In this document: positions 1 through 5,362 of the stretch, piece by piece
How the letters are laid out: every line of letters starts with the position of its first letter
Numbering within the stretch: the first letter of the stretch is position 1
NCBI GenBank assembly: GCA_947178235.1
Contig: CAMWXQ010000104.1
Coordinates: 1 to 5,362, forward strand
Length of the DNA: 5,362 nucleotides
DNA from: an uncultured Muribaculaceae bacterium
GTDB taxonomy: Bacteria > Bacteroidota > Bacteroidia > Bacteroidales > Muribaculaceae
Direction: 5' to 3'
The notes under the pieces: generated by a model
Seen by the model: the letters and a program-made list of their open reading frames with translations, nothing else
Databases searched by the model: none
What the model was told of the DNA's origin: nothing
Program-made: the position numbers and the translations under genes

Positions 1-163
1 CATTAAACTTGGCCGAATGGCGCGGGAACTCCTTGAGTATTTCGTCTAGCGGTTTTTCCAGTTGGGCCGCGTAGGGGGTGGGGGGGATACTCTGACCGCC
101 TGCCGGGGGGGGTGGGGAGGCGACGAGTAGAATGAACGCGAGGATTTGGAAAATGTGTTTCAT
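1..163 (-). CDS. Secreted protein of unknown function, N-terminal fragment (3'-partial)
   Basis: Reading down from ATG at 161-163, 54 complete codons are open to the left edge. An in-frame TAA at 170-172, three codons upstream, makes this the first possible ATG. The product begins MKHIFQILAFILLVAS, a typical Sec signal peptide with a short basic start and a hydrophobic core. Next comes a run of four prolines and GGQS; cleavage could fall after AGG, but this is uncertain. The mature part ends YAAQLEKPLDEILKEF and so on. The LxxPLDEILKEF pattern is loosely like the first helix of STN-type domains, but too little is visible to assign a family. It does not look like the start of PBP1C. There is no clear Shine-Dalgarno sequence, as is common in Bacteroidota. 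It lies 115 bases after the A2M stop on the same strand, so it could be co-transcribed or use its own promoter. C8 and C7 runs lie inside its coding sequence. Confidence 0.8.
   Translation of the reverse strand, partial: MKHIFQILAFILLVASPPPPAGGQSIPPTPYAAQLEKPLDEILKEFPRHSAKFN
74..120. repeat. Cluster of G/C homopolymer runs in coding sequence
   Basis: The plus strand has G5 at 74-78, G7 at 80-86, G8 at 105-112 and G4 at 114-117, which are C runs on the coding strand of the secreted-protein gene. They encode the proline-rich stretch after the signal peptide (PPPP) and the later IPPTP. Such runs are prone to slippage. The G-rich plus strand also fits a quadruplex-forming pattern, with one long loop. 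Confidence 0.7.
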
Positions 164-201
164 TGACTGTTATCCGTGGGCATTACGGAATGCGGCACAG
201 G

Positions 202-234
202 AATTTGTGGTTTGTAGTTACGTTTCCACAAATT
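202..234. repeat. Perfect 9-bp inverted repeat overlapping the candidate promoter
   Basis: AATTTGTGG at 202-210 and CCACAAATT at 226-234 are exact reverse complements separated by 15 bases. The right arm overlaps six bases of the candidate -7 element. The stem is AT-rich and is not followed by a T run on either strand, so it does not look like an intrinsic terminator. It could be an operator or a 5'-leader hairpin. Confidence 0.55.
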
Positions 235-236
235 TA
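229..236 (-). promoter_or_regulatory. Candidate Bacteroidota -7 promoter element (TAAATTTG)
   Basis: The minus strand reads TAAATTTG, an exact match to the Bacteroidota sigma-ABfr -7 consensus TAnnTTTG. It lies 65 bases upstream of the ATG at 163, in the AT-rich gap between the two genes. A TTTG (minus strand) at about 249-252 sits only 12 bases upstream, instead of the usual 19-21, and no TTTG occurs at the expected -33 distance, so the match is partial. If real, it would give the downstream gene a leader of roughly 55-60 bases, independent of A2M transcription. Confidence 0.4.
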
Positions 237-278
237 GCCAAAAATCTCCAAATCCTCGCTTTAATTAATGTTAACTTT

Positions 279-3200
279 TCAAAGTGGGTTGATGCTCAAC
301 GTGCTACCTGCGGAATGGGCTGCAAAGCGTGGTGCGTACTGGCTCTGGACCGATGCCGCTCCGGCCGTGAAGAGGCCCGCATTGTTGACCCACATATCGT
401 AGGAGAGAAGATATGTCCCCGTGGGGAGCCGGTCGATGAAGATGCGTGTCGAGCTGTCGCCGTTCTCGCGGTAGAAGATGAGGCCGTCCGCGGCGATCGT
501 GCCTGGGAGCTGATCGACAGGTTCGAGACATGCCGCGCGCTCGTCGCGGATGGCTACATAGTCCATGGTCTGGGTGCAGGTGATGGTGAGCGTGACGCGC
601 AGGCGGTCGCCGACGCGGAGCGGGGTGCCGGCAGTCACCTCGACCGTCTCGCCGTCGGGGCTGAGGAGCATCAGACGCTTCGTGATTGCGAGCTCGGGAC
701 ATGAGGCGGCGCGCAACGATGCGAGCGAGTCGGTGTACTGCGAGATGACGGCTCCCCATGCGGGTGTCCGCGCCTCGCGCGTGAGGGTCAGTGTCTCGCC
801 CGAGGCCGACGCGGGTATCGGCATCACAAACTCGCCGAGCCGCTCGCTGATCGTGGGGGGAGTGAGTGTCTCGCTCCCCGCCGTGACGGTAGCGGCGGTA
901 CTGCCGTCGAGGTAACGGCCCGAGGTGGCGAGGATGACGGCGATGACATCCGAGGTCGCCGACGAGCTCCCCCAGTCCTGGGCACTCTTCTCCATGATGA
1001 GCCATTGGGCGAGCAGCTTGACCTCGGGGCTCTCGGGGCTGATCTGACGGAACGCGTCGAGGATGAGGGCATTACCCTCGACGGCATCGTAGGTGAGCTG
1101 TTTGAAGCATCCGCCACGCCCGGGGATGCGGGTGATGTTCTGGGCGAGCGACGCCACGATCTGAGTAGCCACGCGCGGATAGCCGTTGTGGCTGAGGAGG
1201 ATGGCGGCGGTTGCCCGCGAGGTCATCCCAAGCTTGCGCCAGTCGCGCACGAGGCGGTTGGCCGTAGCGGTGGCGATGGTCGCGTCGGGCTTGCCCCATC
1301 CGAGTGTGCGGAAGCGGTCGTGGATGAGCAGGTAGTCGACATAATCCCCTTTAGGGTACTTGTTGAACTCCTTTTTGGTCTCGCGTGTGTCGCGGTCGAG
1401 GGCTGCGCGGAGCATTGCCGAGAGATTCGAGTCTGTGGGGAGGTAGCCGAGCGAGGCGAGGCGACCCGCGAGGGCGAGGACGCGTCGTGTGGCCCATCGC
1501 GAATACTCGGGATAGCGGCTGTTCCACGCCCATCCGCCGTCCGGGGTTTTGAGGCGGCCGAGGAGCGAGACATTGGCGCGGATGGTGCGGTCGATGAGGC
1601 CGCGGTCGAAGAGCAGTGAGAGGCGGGTCATTCTCTCGGTGTCGTCCGCCGCGTCGGACATCCACGGGGTTGCCGTGAGGAGCATCATTTTCAGCTCATC
1701 GTTGCGGTCGAGCAGCGACGTGAGAGCCTCGGCAGACCTGTTCCCCGCGGTCCACTCGCGCAGTGCCTCGCCGACTGTGGGATTGTCGCGCAGGATGCCC
1801 GCGGCGATGGAGGCGGCGAAGATTGCCTCGGCGGCCTCGGGGGCGGTGAATGCCTCGCGGTCAATGAGCCCGGGGAGGGCGGTCACGACATACCACACGG
1901 GATTGGCGCAGAATTGCAGGGTGTTGGTGCCCCCTTCGGGGAGGGTCGGGATGCGGAGTGATATGCGGGCGTTGTCGGGGTCGATGTAGAATGGGATGCT
2001 CTCGACGACTGAGCCTGTAGCTTCGAGCACGGGGAGTAGGGTCTGCTCGCCGTCCGACGCCTCGCCGCTCACGGCGCGGACGCGGTATCCCGCGAAGGGG
2101 ACACCCGAGGGGGCATGGAGCGTCGCATCGACGGTTGCTGACCCTTGGGGCTCAATCGTGAGCGTCGTGTCGCACGAGTGGGTGACACGCATATCCGAGG
2201 GATCGAAGAACTCGGTGGTGACGGTGATCTCGGCCACCGAGTCGGTGGCGTTCATCACCATCGCGGGTATCACGGCGGTGTCCCCCGAGCGCACGAAGCG
2301 GGGGAGGTTGGGCTGAATCATGACGGCCTTCGAGGCCACGACCTCCTCGGTCAGCCTACCGGTCTCCAAATCCGAAGTCCATGCGAGTGCCTCGAAGTTC
2401 CATGTGGTATTCGCGTCGGGGAGGGTGAAGGCGAGGCGCAACGAGCCGTCGGCGTCCGTGGTGAGCGTCGGACGGAAGAAGGCGAGGGGAACCTCGGCGG
2501 GGCGGTAGACCACCGCGGGGGCATCCTCCTCGGCTGCCTCGGCAGACTTGGCTTCGCCGACAGCCATCGCGCCCGCGTCAGCCGGGGCAGCCGAGTCGAA
2601 CGTAGTCACGGCAACTTCTTCGAGAACGGCCTCATCCGCCACGGCCTCCTCGTCCCTGCCGGCTGCGAGGTCGGTGGCCGCGGACTTCATCATTGTCCCG
2701 CGTATCATGATGCCGTTCATGCGTCCGCCCGAGTAGAGTGGGAGGCCGTAGGTGTTGAAGTCGGCCGACGGCATGGAGGGGCACTCGCCGTATTCGTGTG
2801 CCATGCCCGAGAGCCACGAGGTCGAGGTCTCGCCGAGGGCGGGCCCGCGCCATTCGAGGCGGGGTATATAGCCCGAAGAGGGGTTGAGGAACCAGTGTCC
2901 CGAGGCCACGGCATCGAGGGCGGCGTTGTAGAGGCGTGCCATCACGGCTGCCTCGCGCCCCTCGCCGTCGAGGTCGGTGACGCGCAGTGTCCACTCCTCA
3001 TGCGAGCCGGGGGTGAGGCGGTTGCGGAAAGTCTCGGTGGAGATCTTGATTCCACGCCGTTTCCCGCGTGTGACGTTCACGTCGAGCGACGATGAGCGGT
3101 AGCCACCAGTGGCGGCGACCGTCATCAGAGCTTCGTCGATGCCGTCGGGCAGGGTTACTTCGAGGCGCGAGAGACCCGCGGCGACCTGACGCCACTCCTG

Positions 3201-5362
3201 GCTCAGCATCTTGCCGTCAGCTGAGAGGGTCACGAGCAACCATGTGGGCATATCGGTGGCATACAGCCACTGGCCGCGGCCCGAGGGATCGGTCTTGACT
3301 TTCCTCTCGGGGCTCCAAAGGAGGGTGCCGGGTAGGGGTGTGGCCTTCTCGGTGGCTCTGTAAATCACAATCTCGCGCTCGACCGCCTCGGCCAAGATGC
3401 TGTCCGCTCCCGCGAGGGTGAGGCGCAGCGTGTAGTTCCCCGAGGGGATGCGGCGCACATCTATCTTCTCGCGCCCGGACATCAGTGTGCCCGATAGGAT
3501 CGGTTTCTTCTCGGCAGAGAGGGTGTAGGCGAGCTCGCGGCTGACGATCGAGTCGTTGGAGTCCGCGACCTCGGTGACAAATGGTAGTGTGCCAGCGCCG
3601 ACCTCGACCGCCGAGGGGATGTCGAGCTTGACTACATATCTGCGGGATACGGCGAACGAGACTGTGGCCGTGCGGCTCTCGCCCGACTGAGTGAGGGCTG
3701 TGACGGTGGCGGTGAAATAGCCGTCGGCGAGGGGTGCGGAGTCGAGGATGTCGGCGGTGATGGGGATTTCGAAGCGTCCGCCCGCGCCCGCGACGGTGTC
3801 AGTGGAGTAGAAACGGAAGCTCGGCGAGGGCATCCACCATCGCGGGCGCCGCTCGACGGCGAGCTCTATGCTGACCGATGTGCCTTCGAGCGGGAAGCCC
3901 GAGTAGCTGAGGAGTTCGCCCGCGAGGGTGACACCACCCTGCGCGGGGATTCCCTGCATGGCTTTGAGCCCCGAAATCATATAGGTTGGGAGCTTGTAGT
4001 CTGAGACGGTGACGGAGAGATAGCCTTCTTGATTGCCGAAGAAGATTCCGTATTCGCCCGTGAGGCCACCCTCGGGTGTGGCGAAACGCCCCTCGGCGCG
4101 TCCCCATCGGTCGGTCGTTACCTCGATGGTGTCGAGCGGGGTGCCCGAAGGCTCGCTCAGGACTGCACGCAGGCGCGTGTCGGAGAGGGGGCGGCGCTCC
4201 GCTCCGCGGTACTCGTATGCCACGGCGCTCCACACGACGGTGTCGCCGAGATGGTAGACGGGGAGCGATGTGAATCCCGAGATCTGACGGTACCACTTGT
4301 CGGAGGGCTTATAGGTGTCGGCGTAGGCATAGGTCGGGTGGGCGAAGCGGTCGGCGCCGCGGGTGGCGGTGACCATGCCGCTGCCGTCGGCGAGCTTGAC
4401 CCATCCATCCTTGCCTGTCGTGCCTATGAGCCTCGAATCATTGGGGTTGCGGTAAGTGTTTGGGGTGAGGAAGAGCCTCGTGTCCGCGAGGGGTGCGCCC
4501 GAGGCGGGGTCGACGGCCCACAGGCGGGTCTCGGCGAGGCGCGACGAGGCGAGGGCCACGCAGGTGGCATAGATCTTGGGGTAGTCCATGCGGCGCGACT
4601 TCTCCTGTCCGCCGAAGGAGGGCACGATGATGTAGGCGCCCGCCTTCGGTAGGGTGACATTGACGGTCACCGACTGTTCGAACGGGGTTTCCATCCCATC
4701 AATCTCGACAGGGATGACGGCGACGGGAGTGGGCATGGCCTGGCGCGCGGCGACCGAGTAATTCTGACGTGCGACAGGGTCCGCGCTGACATCATATACT
4801 CTCAGTGTGGCGGCGGCGATGTTGCGCATCGTGACCTTGACGCCGAAGGGGCTCCCCGGGGCTACGGCCACGGGGGTCTCGACGGATATGTGTGACTGGC
4901 GGAGGTCGGCGAGGATATTGTCGAGACACGGCTTGCGCCAGTAGTTAGGGTGCGCTTCGAGGAAGGTTTCGATCTGGGCGCAGTATGTGTGGGCCCACGT
5001 CTCGGACGGCTCGGGGCGGGGCATGGCTTCGAGGATGTCGCCGGCCCACTCTGAGCCGCGGCATCGTTCGTAGAGCGCCGAGAGCTTGTCGCGGAGCAGG
5101 TCTGGAGCCGGATCGGCGACGTTGGAGCACATGAACAGCGTGCGCCCGAGCTGAGCGGAGACCGCGGGGGCCGAACCCTCGGGGGAGGAGGAAGCCAAGC
5201 GCGCATAGAGGTCGAGGATCTTGCTGCCGACGGGGTCGCCGGGGAGGGTGAGCGGGGCGAGGTCACCGATCCATGAAGCGCGGAAGAGGTGGGGAACGGC
5301 GTTCCAACCCTGCATGATGTCGATGCCCCTGCGCAGGACAAAGTCGAGGAGTGTCGGGGTAT
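279..5362 (-). CDS. Alpha-2-macroglobulin family protein, large Bacteroidota type, 5'-partial, no thioester motif
   Basis: Visible part is 1693 codons ending in TGA at 279-281. The frame is open through the right edge, and the codons before the Met at 5315 read TPTLLDFVLRRGIDI, which resembles the conserved PTLYDFLAxRALD-type segment of Bacteroidota A2M proteins, so that Met is internal. I estimate that 150-200 residues, including a signal peptide or lipobox, lie outside. Numbering from the first complete codon (5360): a helical N-terminal part to about 155; macroglobulin domains about 157-330; A2M_N (MG2) about 362-464, with YHLGDTV and ending SDYKLPTYMI; bait-like MG domains to about 890; an Ala/Glu linker 899-956; the A2M/MG7 domain from about 958 (LAFFRPTL, FTLPDANTTW, PNLPRFVRSGD); an alpha/alpha toroid about 1134-1497 with TPWMSDA and GGWAW (1524-1538); and a C-terminal receptor-binding-like domain from about 1554. 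Family members are periplasmic or surface protease traps or envelope-protection proteins. The thioester site reads TAPE, so covalent trapping is unlikely; that functional statement is inference. No pbpC (PBP1C) partner is visible. Confidence 0.95.
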   Translation of the reverse strand, partial: TPTLLDFVLRRGIDIMQGWNAVPHLFRASWIGDLAPLTLPGDPVGSKILDLYARLASSSPEGSAPAVSAQLGRTLFMCSNVADPAPDLLRDKLSALYERCRGSEWAGDILEAMPRPEPSETWAHTYCAQIETFLEAHPNYWRKPCLDNILADLRQSHISVETPVAVAPGSPFGVKVTMRNIAAATLRVYDVSADPVARQNYSVAARQAMPTPVAVIPVEIDGMETPFEQSVTVNVTLPKAGAYIIVPSFGGQEKSRRMDYPKIYATCVALASSRLAETRLWAVDPASGAPLADTRLFLTPNTYRNPNDSRLIGTTGKDGWVKLADGSGMVTATRGADRFAHPTYAYADTYKPSDKWYRQISGFTSLPVYHLGDTVVWSAVAYEYRGAERRPLSDTRLRAVLSEPSGTPLDTIEVTTDRWGRAEGRFATPEGGLTGEYGIFFGNQEGYLSVTVSDYKLPTYMISGLKAMQGIPAQGGVTLAGELLSYSGFPLEGTSVSIELAVERRPRWWMPSPSFRFYSTDTVAGAGGRFEIPITADILDSAPLADGYFTATVTALTQSGESRTATVSFAVSRRYVVKLDIPSAVEVGAGTLPFVTEVADSNDSIVSRELAYTLSAEKKPILSGTLMSGREKIDVRRIPSGNYTLRLTLAGADSILAEAVEREIVIYRATEKATPLPGTLLWSPERKVKTDPSGRGQWLYATDMPTWLLVTLSADGKMLSQEWRQVAAGLSRLEVTLPDGIDEALMTVAATGGYRSSSLDVNVTRGKRRGIKISTETFRNRLTPGSHEEWTLRVTDLDGEGREAAVMARLYNAALDAVASGHWFLNPSSGYIPRLEWRGPALGETSTSWLSGMAHEYGECPSMPSADFNTYGLPLYSGGRMNGIMIRGTMMKSAATDLAAGRDEEAVADEAVLEEVAVTTFDSAAPADAGAMAVGEAKSAEAAEEDAPAVVYRPAEVPLAFFRPTLTTDADGSLRLAFTLPDANTTWNFEALAWTSDLETGRLTEEVVASKAVMIQPNLPRFVRSGDTAVIPAMVMNATDSVAEITVTTEFFDPSDMRVTHSCDTTLTIEPQGSATVDATLHAPSGVPFAGYRVRAVSGEASDGEQTLLPVLEATGSVVESIPFYIDPDNARISLRIPTLPEGGTNTLQFCANPVWYVVTALPGLIDREAFTAPEAAEAIFAASIAAGILRDNPTVGEALREWTAGNRSAEALTSLLDRNDELKMMLLTATPWMSDAADDTERMTRLSLLFDRGLIDRTIRANVSLLGRLKTPDGGWAWNSRYPEYSRWATRRVLALAGRLASLGYLPTDSNLSAMLRAALDRDTRETKKEFNKYPKGDYVDYLLIHDRFRTLGWGKPDATIATATANRLVRDWRKLGMTSRATAAILLSHNGYPRVATQIVASLAQNITRIPGRGGCFKQLTYDAVEGNALILDAFRQISPESPEVKLLAQWLIMEKSAQDWGSSSATSDVIAVILATSGRYLDGSTAATVTAGSETLTPPTISERLGEFVMPIPASASGETLTLTREARTPAWGAVISQYTDSLASLRAASCPELAITKRLMLLSPDGETVEVTAGTPLRVGDRLRVTLTITCTQTMDYVAIRDERAACLEPVDQLPGTIAADGLIFYRENGDSSTRIFIDRLPTGTYLLSYDMWVNNAGLFTAGAASVQSQYAPRFAAHSAGSTLSINPL
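1836..1847 (-). other. Degenerate thioester site (TAPE in place of CxEQ)
   Basis: The segment ALPGLIDREAFTAPEAAEAI aligns without gaps to the ALPYLMEYPYECxEQ-type segment opening the thioester domain of Bacteroidota macroglobulins. The ALP start and the spacing are kept, and the following helix (IFAASIA) corresponds to the usual YANSLA-like helix. The Cys position is Thr, and the Glu-Gln positions are Pro-Glu. Without the Cys and Gln no intramolecular thioester can form. The alignment is from memory of the family, not computed. Confidence 0.8.
2493..2666 (-). other. Low-complexity Ala/Glu-rich acidic linker within the macroglobulin
   Basis: These 58 residues contain 19 Ala, 15 Asp/Glu and only 3 Lys/Arg, with no predicted secondary-structure pattern that I can see. 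They lie directly before the MG7/A2M domain (LAFFRPTL), where Bacteroidota family members usually have a disordered insert. A methionine-dense stretch (MNGIMIRGTMM) lies just upstream in the protein, at about 2692-2724. An exposed flexible segment here could be a protease-sensitive bait-like region; that role is inference. Confidence 0.7.

Larger units (their letters stand above)
138..259. repeat. Perfect 13-bp inverted repeat joining the intergenic gap and the signal-peptide codons
   Basis: GCGAGGATTTGGA at 138-150 and its exact reverse complement TCCAAATCCTCGC at 247-259 are 96 bases apart. The left arm lies inside codons 5-9 of the downstream secreted protein; the right arm starts about 20 bases past the A2M stop. 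The candidate promoter and the start codon lie between the arms. In a transcript reading through from A2M the arms could pair and enclose the start codon; a transcript from the candidate promoter would lack the right arm. Confidence 0.65.
164..278. other. AT-rich intergenic region between the two minus-strand genes
   Basis: This 115-base gap follows the A2M TGA. It contains short AT palindromes (TTAATTAA at 261-268, GTTAAC at 270-275), one arm of the 13-bp repeat, the 9-bp repeat and the candidate -7 element. I see no GC-rich stem followed by a T run, so no intrinsic terminator for the A2M gene is recognised. Confidence 0.7.

Noticed and set aside
1..163. pbpC (PBP1C), the frequent partner of bacterial A2M genes
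   Set aside because: The visible N-terminus has a cleavable-looking signal peptide and a proline stretch and lacks the glycosyltransferase-51 opening expected after a PBP1C membrane anchor.
202..234. Intrinsic terminator for the A2M gene
   Set aside because: The 9-bp stem is AT-rich with a 15-base loop and no T run after it on either strand.
132..704. 190-codon plus-strand open frame crossing the gap and the A2M 3' end
   Set aside because: It overlaps the signal-peptide codons of one gene and the conserved C-terminal domain of the other on the opposite strand, with no family resemblance. Its openness matters only for the inversion hypothesis.
304..1005. 233-codon minus-strand frame inside the A2M gene
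   Set aside because: His/Arg/Pro-rich shadow of the A2M frame, which shows clear domain motifs over the same stretch; no sign of a frameshift.
2145..3095. 316-codon open frame on the plus strand
   Set aside because: It is antisense to the A2M coding sequence, has low-complexity Gly/Arg/Val/Glu-rich composition and no recognisable domain. Open antisense frames are expected opposite a GC-rich, C-ending codon pattern.
4029..4652. 207-codon open frame on the plus strand
   Set aside because: It is also antisense to well-recognised A2M domains (A2M_N and its neighbours) and reads as low-complexity Gly/Ala/Glu/Arg sequence.

Overview
The window appears to come from a GC-rich member of the Bacteroidota, probably Bacteroidales. 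This rests on one very large secreted-type macroglobulin of the Bacteroidota pattern, a TAnnTTTG promoter element in the only AT-rich intergenic stretch, and the lack of a clear Shine-Dalgarno sequence before the downstream start codon. Coding DNA is strongly GC-rich and the coding strand is much richer in C than G; the 115-base gap between the genes is AT-rich.

Layout: both genes are on the minus strand. Almost the whole window (5362 down to 279) is one alpha-2-macroglobulin (A2M) family gene. Its 5' end lies outside the window, because the frame stays open through the right edge and the methionine at 5315 is internal. The protein shows macroglobulin domains, an A2M_N domain, bait-like domains, an Ala/Glu-rich linker, the MG7-type A2M domain, an alpha/alpha toroid (thioester-domain fold) and a C-terminal receptor-binding-like domain. 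The place where thioester-forming relatives carry Cys-x-Glu-Gln reads Thr-Ala-Pro-Glu, so this looks like a non-thioester macroglobulin.

Below it, after a 115-base gap (164-278), a second gene starts at 163 and runs off the left edge. Only 54 complete codons are visible: a signal peptide, a proline-rich stretch and the start of a mature domain that I cannot assign firmly. The gap holds a candidate Bacteroidota -7 element with a 9-bp inverted repeat over it. A perfect 13-bp inverted repeat has one arm just after the A2M stop and the other in the signal-peptide codons of the second gene. That signal-peptide region also contains C8 and C7 runs. Slippage in either would shift the frame into a stop inside the window, which makes this a candidate phase-variable locus.

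No RNA gene, mobile element, CRISPR array or convincing terminator was seen. The most notable items are the lost thioester motif and the combination of repeats at the start of the second gene.
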